Shown here: positions 53,309 to 61,860 of the stretch, one piece after another
How the letters are laid out: the number at the start of each line of letters is the position of its first letter
How positions within the stretch are numbered: the stretch's first letter is position 1
Source of the DNA: Streptomyces sp. WZ-12
Lineage (GTDB): Bacteria; Actinomycetota; Actinomycetes; Streptomycetales; Streptomycetaceae
DNA length: 64,000 bases
Reading direction: 5' to 3'
Assembly: GCF_028898845.1 (NCBI RefSeq)
Contig: NZ_CP118574.1
Coordinates: 1,054,001 to 1,118,000, forward strand
Program-made: the position numbers and the translations under genes
The notes under the pieces: model-generated
Databases searched by the model: none
The model's input: the letters and a program-made list of their open reading frames with translations, nothing else
Told to the model about the DNA's origin: nothing

Positions 53309-53728
53309 TCAGGCTCCCGGCGCCGGCCGCGCGCGGAGCCGGCCGCGCGCCGCGCCGCGCGCCACCGCCGCCTCGCCGGCCGCCGCGGCAGCCGTCGCCG
53401 GAGCCTGGTCCGTCGCGCCAGCCGGCGGTGCCTGGGACGCCACCACGGCGCCCTCCAGCAGCGTGCGCACATGGTCGCCCGCGACGCGGTAGAAGATCCT
53501 GGTGCCCTCCCGGCGCGACACCACCAGTCCCGCCGCCCGCAGCCGCGCCAGATGCTGCGACACCGCCGCGACGTGCGCGCCGACCAGCTCGGCCAACTGC
53601 CCCACGGCGTGCTCGCGTTGCGTCAGCGCCCAGAGCACCTGGAAACGCGTGGTGTCGGCCACTGCCTTCAACACGGCAACGGCCTGCTCGAATCTCGGGT
53701 CGGCATCGGGTGGGGCTTGCGCATCCAT
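53309..53728 (-). CDS. ArsR/SmtB family regulator
   Basis: 139 residues. HTH: LKAVADTTRFQVLWALTQREHAVGQLAELVGAHVAAVSQHLARLRAAGLVVSRREGTRIFYRV in residues 20-83. The alpha-5 region reads GDHVRTLLEGAV but lacks the second His pair of CzrA/NmtR sensors, and the C-terminus is an Ala-rich tail. Whether it senses a metal is open. There is no Shine-Dalgarno before the ATG; a TTAGACT -10-like box ends 7 nt upstream, suggesting a leaderless transcript. It ends 9 bp from the convergent ABC ATPase stop. Confidence 0.8.
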   Translation of the reverse strand: MDAQAPPDADPRFEQAVAVLKAVADTTRFQVLWALTQREHAVGQLAELVGAHVAAVSQHLARLRAAGLVVSRREGTRIFYRVAGDHVRTLLEGAVVASQAPPAGATDQAPATAAAAAGEAAVARGAARGRLRARPAPGA

Positions 53729-53898
53729 GAAGGGAGTCTAACGACTGGCGCCGCCGGACGGCACGAACCGAATGCGCCCCGCACCGGCCGGAGCGGGCCG
53801 CGCAACTCCGCCGGGCCACCGGGGCGTTCCGGGACGGGGAGCCCGGCCCGACGCCGGCCAGGGCCGGGGCGCGGGCACCTGGCCACGGGGCAGCAGCC

Positions 53899-54372
53899 TC
53901 ATGCCGCGCCGCCCGGGCCGAGCACGTCACTGCGGGTGGCGGGGACCGCCGTCGGGTCGAGGGCGTAGCCGACCTGCCGCACGGTCCTGATGATCGCCTG
54001 GTAGCCGGGCCCCAGCTTGCGCCGCAACCGGGCCACGTGGACGTCGACGGTGCGGGTGCCGCTGACCGCCGTGTGCCCCCACAGCGTCGTCAGCAGGTGA
54101 CGCCGGGAGTGCACCCGCCGGGGGTGCGCGACGAGATGGGCCAGCAGCTCGAACTCCATGAAGGTCAGGACGAGATCGCGCCCGCCCGCGCGGGCGGTGC
54201 GCTGTTCGGTGTCCACCATCAGGCCGGCCACCCGGTGGCGCGGCCCGCTGGGGGCGGGGCCCGCGCCGGCGGCGACGGACCCGCGGTCCGGGGCCTGCGG
54301 GGGTCCGGCGTCCGGTATCCCGAACCTGCAGTTCCCGTGGGCATGGTGGAGGCGTGCGTAACGCAGGCACAT
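53899..54372 (-). CDS. winged-helix (OmpR/PhoB-type) DNA-binding protein without receiver domain
   Basis: 157 residues. After about 50 residues of unstructured Pro/Gly-rich sequence comes a Trans_reg_C domain: LVLTFMEFELLAHLVAHPRRVHSRRHLLTTLWG, then TRTVDVHVARLRRKLG and IIRTVRQVGYAL. The phosphoacceptor domain is absent, so activity is probably set by level or by a partner. It sits in the metal island upstream of nothing on its strand but a short reading frame. ATG 54372 was taken; spacing to GGAAGG is rather long. Confidence 0.75.
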   Translation of the reverse strand: MCLRYARLHHAHGNCRFGIPDAGPPQAPDRGSVAAGAGPAPSGPRHRVAGLMVDTEQRTARAGGRDLVLTFMEFELLAHLVAHPRRVHSRRHLLTTLWGHTAVSGTRTVDVHVARLRRKLGPGYQAIIRTVRQVGYALDPTAVPATRSDVLGPGGAA

Positions 54373-54428
54373 GGCGGTTTCTGACCTTCCGGGCGACGGT
54401 TGGGGAGGGGGTGTCTGGTGGGTCGCGG

Positions 54429-54704
54429 TCACGCCTCGGGCCGCCAGTGGGCTTCCAGTCGACGACGGCCATCGGGGTCGGCGACGGAGCGCCAGTGGGC
54501 GCGCGGGCGCCGGCGGGTGCGGTCCGCCGACGGCCGCCGAGTGGCCGGCGGCTCCAACACGTGCAGGACGGGGCTGTCGACGGCACCTCGGGCGAGCCGC
54601 TCGACGACACCGCGCAGGACGGTCCTGACGGCGTGGGCGGACGGGGCGGTCGGGGCCGCGGGCGAGCGCAGCGGACGGATGTGGATCACGGACAGAACGG
54701 ACAT
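54429..54704 (-). CDS. small Arg-rich hypothetical protein
   Basis: 91 residues beginning MSVLSVIHIRPLRSPAAP, with an Arg-rich C-terminus ending HWRPEA. A good ribosome-binding site (GGAGGCGAG) precedes ATG 54704 and the winged-helix gene follows after 56 nt, which supports translation. I do not recognise a family. Confidence 0.45.
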   Translation of the reverse strand: MSVLSVIHIRPLRSPAAPTAPSAHAVRTVLRGVVERLARGAVDSPVLHVLEPPATRRPSADRTRRRPRAHWRSVADPDGRRRLEAHWRPEA

Positions 54705-54857
54705 GGCGCACTCGCCTCCGTGCGGATGGCGGAAAAGGGGAAGGGAAAGGAGGGAAGAGGAGAGGGGCAAGTTGCTTAAGCCGTAAGGGAGTTGTCTGGA
54801 TCCGCGAGCCGGGCCCCTGGGGGCCGGCTCAGGGACCGGCCCCGTGCTCCCGCAACG

Positions 54858-55196
54858 TCAGGCGCGACCCCGCGGCGTGGCCGCCGCCTCGGTGAGGCGA
54901 TCGGCCGCGGGGAGCGGAAGATCGGCGAAGTCGGCCAACCAGTGGGCATCGTGGCCCTGCCGGGCGAGGAGGTAGGCCAGGTGGACCCGCGGCTCGTAGG
55001 ACGTCTGCGGGCCCGGGCAGAGCGTGCAGTTGTCCGGCGTTTCCAACAGGTAGGTGCGCTCGGCCCCGTCGTGCAGGGCCAGTCGGACCCGCGGGCAGCG
55101 GTGGTCGGGGACGGCCTGCCGATCGCGGCGCCGATCGGAACCGGTACGGGGACGCGGGAGTCGGTCCAGTTGGTTCAGTTGGTTCAGGAGGCGCAT
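54858..55196 (-). CDS. small protein after the second NRAMP gene, related tail domain
   Basis: 112 residues starting MRLLNQLNQLDRLPRP. A middle Cys pair is seen in ETPDNCTLCPGPQ, and the C-terminus reads VHLAYLLARQGHDAHWLADF... LPAADRLTEAA. This tail aligns with that of the small protein in the first NRAMP operon (HTAWILLDHGRDPAWVG... VLRTLTEAA). It has no membrane helices. It probably belongs to the NRAMP/M-box transcript, 128 nt downstream. Confidence 0.65.
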   Translation of the reverse strand: MRLLNQLNQLDRLPRPRTGSDRRRDRQAVPDHRCPRVRLALHDGAERTYLLETPDNCTLCPGPQTSYEPRVHLAYLLARQGHDAHWLADFADLPLPAADRLTEAAATPRGRA

Positions 55197-55324
55197 GACT
55201 GCTGCCCTCCCCTCTCTGTTCGGTGCGGTGTGGGCTTGCCGGCCGGCAGGAGTGCGGGTGACTGGCCGGCCCCGGGACGGTGAAACGGCGGACACGCCAT
55301 CCCGGACTACGCGCGTGACAACGC

Positions 55325-56974
55325 TCAGTGCCCCAGGGCGAGTTGCACGATGCGGACGGCGACCAGGACCATCGCGGCCAGCAGATAGGCCCGCAGGGCG
55401 GTGAGGCCCACCTTGCGGCCGGTGGAGATGATCGGCGTGGGCAGGTGGTCGAGCGGCGGCATCCGCCACTCCTCCTTGCCCGTGCGGTCCACGCGCGCGG
55501 CCAGTGCCCAGCCCTTGCGGCGCCGGCGAGCCTCGGCGTAGCCGAGGGCGAGGATGCCGGCGACGCCGCAGACGCCCATGATGTCGAGGATCGCGTCCGA
55601 GCTGATGTGCGGGAACAGCACGGCGGCGGTCAGGATGATGGAGAGGGCGACCAGGACGGCGACGACGAAGGACGTGAAGACGTTCATCGCCCGCCCGTTG
55701 ACCCACGGTCCGAGCACGGCCTTGTCGTTGCAGAGCAGCAGCAGGAAGACCGAGGCGGAGGGCAGCAGCACCCCGGCGAGGGTCTGCACGCCCTCGGTGA
55801 GCAGCCCGAGCGGGGAGCCGGGGATGACCACGATGACCGCGGCGGCCAGGATGAGCCCGGCGAAGACCGCGTAGAAGCCCTTGGCGCTGCGCACGCCGCG
55901 GTGCAGCGAGTGCTTCAGGCCCAGCACGTCGCCGATGGCGTAGGCGGTGGAGAGCGAGACGGCCGAGGCGCCGATGATGGAGGCGTCCAGCAGGGCGATG
56001 GCGAACAGCACGCCGGCGGTCCGGCCGGCGTACTTCGTCAGGCCGGCGGCCACGTCCTCGGCGTCGGTGAAGTTGCCGAACTCGCCGTGCCCGGCGAACG
56101 CGGCCGCGCAGAACCCCATCATCGCGGCGGCGCCGACGACCACGACGGCGATGCCGATCCACAGGTCGGCCTTCTCGTAGCGCATGAAGCGCGGGGTGAT
56201 GCGCTTGTCGATGACGTAGGACTGCTGGAAGAAGAGCTGCCAGGGGGCGACGGTGGTCCCCACGATGGCGATGATCAGCAGCATCACGTCCGACAGTTGG
56301 GAGTGGTGCGGCAGGCCCGGGACGACGAAGTCGTGCGCCATCTGCGCCGCCGGCGGGTGCACGATGAAGTAGATCGGCACCAGCAGCAGCGACCCCGCGC
56401 ACAGGGCTATCGCGGTGCGCTCGAACCGGCGGAACGAGCCGGTCGACGCGGCCATCACCACGATCGCCGCCGCCACCAGCACGCTCGGCACCTTCGGCAG
56501 CCCGAGGTAGCCGACCGCGAGGGTGATGCCGATGAACTCGGTGACGAGGGTGAGGGCGTTGAGCAGGAAGAGGTCGATGACCGAGAACGCGCCCCAGAAC
56601 TTCCCGAACCGCTCCAGGATGAGCCGGGCGTGCCCGACCCCGGTGACGGCGCCGAGCCGGAGCACCATCTCCTGGTTGACGTAGAGCACGGGGACGAGCA
56701 GCAGCAGGGTCCACAGCAGGCTGGTGCCGTAGTTCTGGCCGGCCTGTGTGTAGGTGCCGAAGGCGCCGGCGTCGTTGTCGCCGACCATCACGATCAGGCC
56801 CGGGCCGACGATCGCCAACAGGGTCTTGAGCTTGGCGGACAGGCCCCGGCGCGGGGCGGTGTCGCCCTGCCGGATGGTGCCGAGCGCGCCCCGGATGTCG
56901 CCGGTGTGCGCGTCGTCGAGGACCGCGGAGGACGGCGTCGGGGTGGGCGGTGCGGTGGTGGACAGTTCGGTCAT
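55325..56974 (-). CDS. NRAMP-related magnesium transporter under M-box control
   Basis: 549 residues, 11-helix NRAMP-like core. TM1 has VGDNDAGAF (D66-G70) and TM6 has TTVAPWQLFFQQS (A243 in place of the metal-selective Met), exactly as in the first NRAMP-like protein of this island. An M-box magnesium riboswitch lies in its leader, which is strong independent evidence that the ion is Mg2+. ATG 56974 has GGGAGG 6 nt upstream, within a stem that can hide it. The related short gene follows. Confidence 0.92.
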   Translation of the reverse strand: MTELSTTAPPTPTPSSAVLDDAHTGDIRGALGTIRQGDTAPRRGLSAKLKTLLAIVGPGLIVMVGDNDAGAFGTYTQAGQNYGTSLLWTLLLLVPVLYVNQEMVLRLGAVTGVGHARLILERFGKFWGAFSVIDLFLLNALTLVTEFIGITLAVGYLGLPKVPSVLVAAAIVVMAASTGSFRRFERTAIALCAGSLLLVPIYFIVHPPAAQMAHDFVVPGLPHHSQLSDVMLLIIAIVGTTVAPWQLFFQQSYVIDKRITPRFMRYEKADLWIGIAVVVVGAAAMMGFCAAAFAGHGEFGNFTDAEDVAAGLTKYAGRTAGVLFAIALLDASIIGASAVSLSTAYAIGDVLGLKHSLHRGVRSAKGFYAVFAGLILAAAVIVVIPGSPLGLLTEGVQTLAGVLLPSASVFLLLLCNDKAVLGPWVNGRAMNVFTSFVVAVLVALSIILTAAVLFPHISSDAILDIMGVCGVAGILALGYAEARRRRKGWALAARVDRTGKEEWRMPPLDHLPTPIISTGRKVGLTALRAYLLAAMVLVAVRIVQLALGH

Positions 56975-56979
56975 GACGG

Positions 56980-57005
56980 CCTCCCGGTCCCCCGTCCGGG
57001 GGAGG
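56980..57005 (-). promoter_or_regulatory. hairpin able to sequester the NRAMP ribosome-binding site
   Basis: CCTCCC pairs with GGGAGG, the Shine-Dalgarno of the transporter, and an alternative inner stem CCCCC/GGGGG overlaps it. It is a plausible translational expression platform for the upstream M-box. Folding energies were not computed. Confidence 0.4.
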
Positions 57006-57120
57006 TTCGGGGGCACGCGGCGGCACCGTTCCGCGAGTGGGCAGCCCGGGTGCCGGGACGGCGGGGAGCCGTGCCGGTGGGGCCGCGGACGGGCGGAAGC
57101 GGGCGTGGAGAGGAGGGGTG

Positions 57121-57198
57121 TTACCGCGTGCCGGAGGTCAACGAGGACATACGGGTGCGGGGCCAACTGTGGCCCGGACTACTGCAATGGCCGTCCAT
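57121..57198 (-). CDS. possible 25-residue leader peptide between M-box and transporter
   Basis: ATG 57198 follows a very good ribosome-binding site (GGAGGAGG) and opens a frame reading MDGHCSSPGHSWPRTRMSSL and five more residues to TAA. Leader peptides accompany Mg2+ control in other bacteria (MgtL in enterics). Whether it is translated and regulatory is inference. Confidence 0.4.
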   Translation of the reverse strand: MDGHCSSPGHSWPRTRMSSLTSGTR

Positions 57199-57221
57199 GT
57201 CCCTCGCCTCCTCCCGGCCGG

Positions 57222-57236
57222 GGCGCCCGGGGCGCC
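57222..57236 (-). other. GGCGCC-CGG-GGCGCC hairpin in the M-box leader
   Basis: A perfect 6-bp stem with a 3-nt loop just after the aptamer and upstream of the leader peptide's ribosome-binding site. It could be part of the switching region or an attenuator. There is no U-tract. Confidence 0.35.
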
Positions 57237-57286
57237 ATCACGGGCACGGCAAGGAGCGGACCGGCGCACGGGCCGGCTCACCCCTA

Positions 57287-57441
57287 CTCGTCAGAGCTTT
57301 GGCACTCCACGGCGTAATCCCCTTGCCGGGGCAGCCACTTGGGGTCACCCCTTAACCCGGGGAGACCTGTCCTGAACCTGGGCGTCTCTCGACGTCGTGG
57401 GGTCAGTGGCCTGTGTCCGTGCAGACGCCTCACCGAACGAG
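57287..57441 (-). promoter_or_regulatory. M-box (ykoK-type) magnesium riboswitch
   Basis: Read on the minus strand, the region carries M-box landmarks in the right order: GGTGAGGC (57427-57434) after the P1 strand CTCGTT, GTCGAGAGACGCC (57381-57393; B. subtilis GTCCAAAGACGCC), a middle hairpin, and GTGCCAAAGCTCT (57293-57305; B. subtilis GTGCTAAAGCTCT), closed by GACGAG. P1 pairs CTCGTT with GACGAG. The M-box binds several Mg2+ ions and represses Mg2+ uptake genes when Mg2+ is abundant. It lies 313 nt before the NRAMP-like gene. Confidence 0.9.
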
Positions 57442-57855
57442 GTGCCTTCGATTTCCTCGAATGCCCAGCAGCATACCGGTCTACTTGCACATGGACGCAA
57501 CTACTTGACCGAACCTTGACGGCGGACGCGTCGGCGAACCCGGCACGGCCACCCAGCGGTTGGGGTGACGAACAGGGCAACTGCGCGCCGCTCGGGCCGA
57601 GTTGGACGGCGCCGCGGACTCCGCGAACGGGAAGCCCCAGACGGTGCCCGCGGCTGCGCCCACCAGACACCATCCACCGGTCCCTCCCGCTACTCCCACC
57701 CATCAGGCCCGACCGCCCGGACCCGCGCTCCTCGGTCGAGACGCCATCCCGCACCAACGCCGGGGAGTGCGCAAGCCGCCCCCTCGATCACGTTCCGTAA
57801 CGGATCGCCGCGCATCCATGGGCAGCCCTGCCCCGGGAGTGTTAGAAATAGCAGC
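57442..57855. other. 414-bp divergent gap between M-box leader and SpoIIE-like gene
   Basis: No gene is seen. It contains the palindrome at 57485-57500 and a TATGCT -10-like box (minus strand, near 57475) suited to the riboswitch transcript. Confidence 0.4.
57485..57500. promoter_or_regulatory. second palindrome copy TTGCACATGGACGCAA
   Basis: 12 of 16 bases equal the palindrome at the sensor/NRAMP locus. It overlaps the -35 region of the M-box transcript, so a protein bound here could add a second layer of control. Confidence 0.5.
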
Positions 57856-60618
57856 ATGGCCGCAGGGTCCGGCCGATATCGGCGCGCAACGGTACGGTCA
57901 CTGACCGAACGACGCCCGCAGAGCGTCGCGGGGCAGGTCTTCCTGCTCCAACTCGTCGTCGGTCTCCTGGTGGTCCTGGGCGTACTGGGGGCGCTGCTGC
58001 TGACCTCCCGGCACGACGCCGAGCAGGAGGCGCGCAACCGCTCGGTGGCCGTCGCGGAGACCTTCGCGCACTCCCCCGGGCTGCCGGCCGCGCTCCGTTC
58101 CCCCGACCCGACGAAGACGCTGCAACCCCTCACCGAGGCCGCCCGGAACCGCGCGCGGGTCGACTTCATCGTCGTGATGAACACCCACGGCATCCGCTAC
58201 ACCCACCCCGAGCCCGCGGAGATCGGCAAGCGCTTCGTCGGCGACATCAAGCCCTCGCTGGCCGGCAAGGTGGCGGTGGAGAGCGTGAACGGCCCGCTCG
58301 GACACGAGGTGCAGGCCGTGGTCCCGGTCACCGACGCCCACGGCTCGGTGGTGGGCCTGGTGTCCGCGGGGATGAAGGTGGCGAGCGTCAGCCGCGCCAT
58401 CGCCGCCCACCTCCCGGCGATCTTCGGCATCAGCGCCGCGGCGCTGGTGCTCGCCACCGCCGCCACCTGGGTGATCACCACCAGGCTGCGACGTCAGACC
58501 CGCGGGCTGGGGTCCGTCGAGATGGGCCGCATGTACGAGCACCACGAGGCGGTACTGCACGCCGTCCGGGAGGGCGTGGTCATCGTCAGCGGCGACGGGC
58601 GGCTGCTGCTGGCCAACGACGAGGCCAGACGGCTGCTGGCACTGCCCGAGGACGCCGAGGGACAGGAGGTGGCCCGGCTGCCGGACCTCGCCCCGGGGCT
58701 GGCCGAGCTGCTGTCCTCCGGCCGCGCGGCCACCGACGAGATCCACCAGGCCGGCGGCCGGCTCCTGGCGGTGAACCAGCGGCCCACCGACCGCTACGCC
58801 GCCGGCACGGGGACGGTCGCCACCATCCGCGACTCCACGGAGCTGCGGCTGCTCTCGGGCCGGGCCGAGGTCGCCCACGAACGGCTGCGGCTGCTGTACG
58901 AGGCCGGGGTGAGCGTCGGCACCACCCTGGACGTCGCGCGCACCGCCGAGGAGCTGGCGGAGGTCGCGGTGCCGGGCTTCGCCGACTTCGTGACCGTCGA
59001 CCTGGCGGCACCCGTCCTGCACGGCGACGAGCCGGCCGCCGGCGGCGCCTACCAGATGCTGCGCACCGCGACGCACGGCATCCGCGCCGACCACCCCTTC
59101 CGCCCCTCCGGCACCTCGATCACGTTGGTGGGCGGCACTCCGCAGGCGCGCGGCATGGTCGGCGGACACTCCGAGGTCGTGCCCGATCTGTCGACGACCC
59201 GCGACTGGCATTTGCAGGACCCGGAGCAGGGCGACCGCATCGTGGCGTACGGCGTCCACTCGCTGATCGCCACGTCGCTCAAGGCCCGCGGCAACATCCT
59301 GGGCGTGGCCAGCTTCTGGCGCTCGGAACGGCCGGAGCCGTTCGACGACGAGGACCGGTCGCTGGCCGAGGAACTGGTCGCGAGGGCCGCGCTGAGCATC
59401 GACAACGCCCGGCGGTACACCCGGGAGCACGCGCTGGCGGTGACCCTGCAACGCAGTCTGCTGCCGCGCACCCTGCCCGAACAGAGCGCGATGGAGGTGG
59501 CGCACCGCTACCTGCCCGCCCAGTCGGGGGTGAGCGGTGACTGGTTCGATCTGATCCCGCTGTCCGGGAGCCGGGTGGCGCTGGTGGTCGGCGATGTCGT
59601 CGGCCACGGGTTGCACGCCGCGGCCACCATGGGCCGGCTGCGCACGGCGGTGCACACCTTCTCCACCCTCGACCTCACCCCCGACGAGCTGCTGGGCCAC
59701 GTCAACGACCTCGTCGAGCAGATCGACCAGGAGGAGGCGGACACCGGCAGCGGCACCGGGATCACCGGCGCCACCTGCCTGTACGCGATCTACGATCCGG
59801 TCACCCGGCGCTGCGACATGGCCCGGGCCGGGCACCCGCCGCCGGCGCTCGTCCACCCAGACGGCACCGTGGAGTTCCCCAACCTGCCGGCCTGCCCGCC
59901 CCTGGGACTGGGCGGCGTGCCCTTCGAGACCGCGGAGCTGCGGCTGCCCGAGGGCACCCAGATCGTGCTCTACACCGACGGGCTGGTCGAGGAGCGCAGC
60001 CGGGACTTCGACGAGGGCATGGAGCTGCTGCGCGGGGCACTGTCCCATCCGGGCCGGTCCCCGGAGGAGAACTGCCGGGCGGTGCTGGCCCGTCTGCTCC
60101 CGAACCGCCCGCGGGACGACGTGGCGCTGCTGATCGCCCGCACCCGGGTGCTCGGCCCGGACCGGGTCGCCGCGTGGGAGGTGCCGTTCGACCCCGCGGC
60201 GGTCGCGGAGATGCGCTCCCACATCTCCGACAAGCTGACCGAGTGGGACCTCGCCGAGGCCGTCTTCGCCATGGAGTTGGTGGTCAGCGAACTGATCACC
60301 AACGCGATCCGCTACGGCTCGCCGCCGGTGACGGCGCGGCTGCTGCGGGACCGCAGCCTGGTCTGCGAGGTGGCCGACGGCAGCAACACCTCGCCGCACC
60401 TGCGGTACGCGGCGATCACCGACGAGGGCGGCCGCGGCCTGTTCCTGGTGGCCCAGCTCACCGAGCGCTGGGGCACCCGCTACACCCCCCAGGGCAAGGT
60501 CATCTGGGCCGAACAGCCGCTGCCGCCGGCGACCGAGACGTCCGACGCGGCTGACGCGGCTGACGCGGCTGACGCGGCCGACGACGAGGGTGCCGGTGCG
60601 GCACCGGACAGGCCCTGA
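57856..60618 (+). CDS. membrane SpoIIE-type PP2C phosphatase with CACHE, PAS, GAF and HATPase domains
   Basis: 920 residues. TM1 is FLLQLVVGLLVVLGVLGALLL (about 25-45), followed by an exported single CACHE domain and TM2 (IFGISAAALVLATAATWVI), as in DcuS/CitA sensors. A PAS domain (225-320), a GAF domain (345-530), the SpoIIE phosphatase core with SGDWFDLI and VVGDVVGHGLHAA (545-765), and an RsbW-like ATPase ending (NAIRYGSPP, GGRGLFLV; 775-890) follow. It likely joins outside carboxylate sensing to an anti-sigma/STAS partner switch. ATG 57856 has a TTAGAA box 9 nt upstream, possibly leaderless. Confidence 0.9.
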   Translation: MAAGSGRYRRATVRSLTERRPQSVAGQVFLLQLVVGLLVVLGVLGALLLTSRHDAEQEARNRSVAVAETFAHSPGLPAALRSPDPTKTLQPLTEAARNRARVDFIVVMNTHGIRYTHPEPAEIGKRFVGDIKPSLAGKVAVESVNGPLGHEVQAVVPVTDAHGSVVGLVSAGMKVASVSRAIAAHLPAIFGISAAALVLATAATWVITTRLRRQTRGLGSVEMGRMYEHHEAVLHAVREGVVIVSGDGRLLLANDEARRLLALPEDAEGQEVARLPDLAPGLAELLSSGRAATDEIHQAGGRLLAVNQRPTDRYAAGTGTVATIRDSTELRLLSGRAEVAHERLRLLYEAGVSVGTTLDVARTAEELAEVAVPGFADFVTVDLAAPVLHGDEPAAGGAYQMLRTATHGIRADHPFRPSGTSITLVGGTPQARGMVGGHSEVVPDLSTTRDWHLQDPEQGDRIVAYGVHSLIATSLKARGNILGVASFWRSERPEPFDDEDRSLAEELVARAALSIDNARRYTREHALAVTLQRSLLPRTLPEQSAMEVAHRYLPAQSGVSGDWFDLIPLSGSRVALVVGDVVGHGLHAAATMGRLRTAVHTFSTLDLTPDELLGHVNDLVEQIDQEEADTGSGTGITGATCLYAIYDPVTRRCDMARAGHPPPALVHPDGTVEFPNLPACPPLGLGGVPFETAELRLPEGTQIVLYTDGLVEERSRDFDEGMELLRGALSHPGRSPEENCRAVLARLLPNRPRDDVALLIARTRVLGPDRVAAWEVPFDPAAVAEMRSHISDKLTEWDLAEAVFAMELVVSELITNAIRYGSPPVTARLLRDRSLVCEVADGSNTSPHLRYAAITDEGGRGLFLVAQLTERWGTRYTPQGKVIWAEQPLPPATETSDAADAADAADAADDEGAGAAPDRP
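60544..60579 (+). repeat. 9-bp repeat GACGCGGCT, four copies
   Basis: Four tandem copies (last one ends in C) encode DAADAADAADAA near the C-terminus of the phosphatase. Copy-number change would not shift the frame. Confidence 0.85.
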
Positions 60619-60678
60619 CGCGCGGCGTGCGGCACGCCATCCCGCAGCCATCCGTACCGGACGTCGGAGCGTCGGCGC

Positions 60679-61860
60679 TCACCGGCACAAGGCGGTGTCC
60701 AGGAGTGCCTGGGCGTGGTCGGGGGCGTCCTTGGTGGGTGTGGGGTCGGCGGTGACGGCGACGGTGAGGGCACGGCCGTCGTCGGTGACGCCCGAGCGGG
60801 TGCGGTAGCCGGGGATGTCGCCGCCGTGGCCCCACATCCGGCCGCCGCAGCTCAGCGGCGTGCTGATCACGCCGAGTCCGTACCGGGCGCCGGGCCACAG
60901 GCCGGAGGCGGCCGGGACCGTGGTGCGCATCTGGGCGAGCTGCGCGGGGGCCAGCAGTTCACCGCCGAACAGCGCGCGGAAGAACCGGTTCAAGTCGCCC
61001 GGGGTGGACACGAGTTGACCCGCGGCCCACGCCCAGCCGGGGTCCAGCTCCGTGACGTCCGTCAACGACCCGCCGGGCCGGACCGGGAAGTAGCCCTCGG
61101 GATGGGGCGCGCGGAGCCGCTCGTCTCCGACGCCCGGGAAGTAGGTGTGGCGCAGCCCGATGCGGTCGATGACCCGGCGGGTGATCTGCTCGGCCAGCGG
61201 GCGGCCGGTGACCTTCTCGACGAGCAGGCCGGCCAGCACGTAGTTGGTGTTGCTGTACGACCAGTTGGTCCCGGGGGCGAAGAGCGGCTGGTGCGCCAGC
61301 GCCAGGTCGAGCAGCGTGCGGGGTTGGACATAGCGGTGCCGGTGGGCGGGGATGTCGCCCAGGAACTCCGTGTAGTTGGGCAGTCCGCTGGTGTGTTGGA
61401 GCAACTGGCGCACGGTGATGCGGCGCCCGTCGTTGCCCTTGCCCCGTACCAGTCCCGGCAGATAGCGCTCGACGGGCGCGTCCAGTGCGATCTTGCCCTC
61501 GCCGACGAGTTGGAGCACGACCGTGGCGGTGAACGGCTTGGTGTTGCTGCCCGCCCGCACCTGCCCGTCGAGGGGCACCCTCGCCCCGGTCCGCAGGTCG
61601 GCGACGCCGGCGGCGTAGTGGTGGGTGCGCCCGTCCCGGTCCGTGGTGGCGGCCAGCGCGGCGGGGAACCGGTCGTCGTGCACCAGGTGTTGGAGCCCCT
61701 GCCGCACGGTGTCACCGGTGCCGTGCTCCTGCACCGCGGTCGCGGGCCGCACGGCGCTCACGGCCAGGGAGGCGGCCAGCACCGCGACCATCACCCCCAG
61801 CCGACACCCCGTCGTGGGCGCAACTCCACGGCGCACGGCTCGATGAGAACGCTCGGTCAT
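60679..61860 (-). CDS. secreted serine beta-lactamase / DD-carboxypeptidase family protein
   Basis: 393 residues. Signal peptide: basic start then CRLGVMVAVLAASLAVSAV. Catalytic motifs of the class C/R61 family: SNTK (SxxK) in RAGSNTKPFTATVVLQL, YSN in NWSYSNTNYVLAGLL, and HGG in MWGHGGDIPGYRTR. It acts outside the membrane, on peptidoglycan stems, D-amino peptides or esters. ATG 61860 has AGGAGGG 7 nt upstream. It is similar to many Streptomyces alkaline D-peptidases. Confidence 0.87.
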   Translation of the reverse strand: MTERSHRAVRRGVAPTTGCRLGVMVAVLAASLAVSAVRPATAVQEHGTGDTVRQGLQHLVHDDRFPAALAATTDRDGRTHHYAAGVADLRTGARVPLDGQVRAGSNTKPFTATVVLQLVGEGKIALDAPVERYLPGLVRGKGNDGRRITVRQLLQHTSGLPNYTEFLGDIPAHRHRYVQPRTLLDLALAHQPLFAPGTNWSYSNTNYVLAGLLVEKVTGRPLAEQITRRVIDRIGLRHTYFPGVGDERLRAPHPEGYFPVRPGGSLTDVTELDPGWAWAAGQLVSTPGDLNRFFRALFGGELLAPAQLAQMRTTVPAASGLWPGARYGLGVISTPLSCGGRMWGHGGDIPGYRTRSGVTDDGRALTVAVTADPTPTKDAPDHAQALLDTALCR

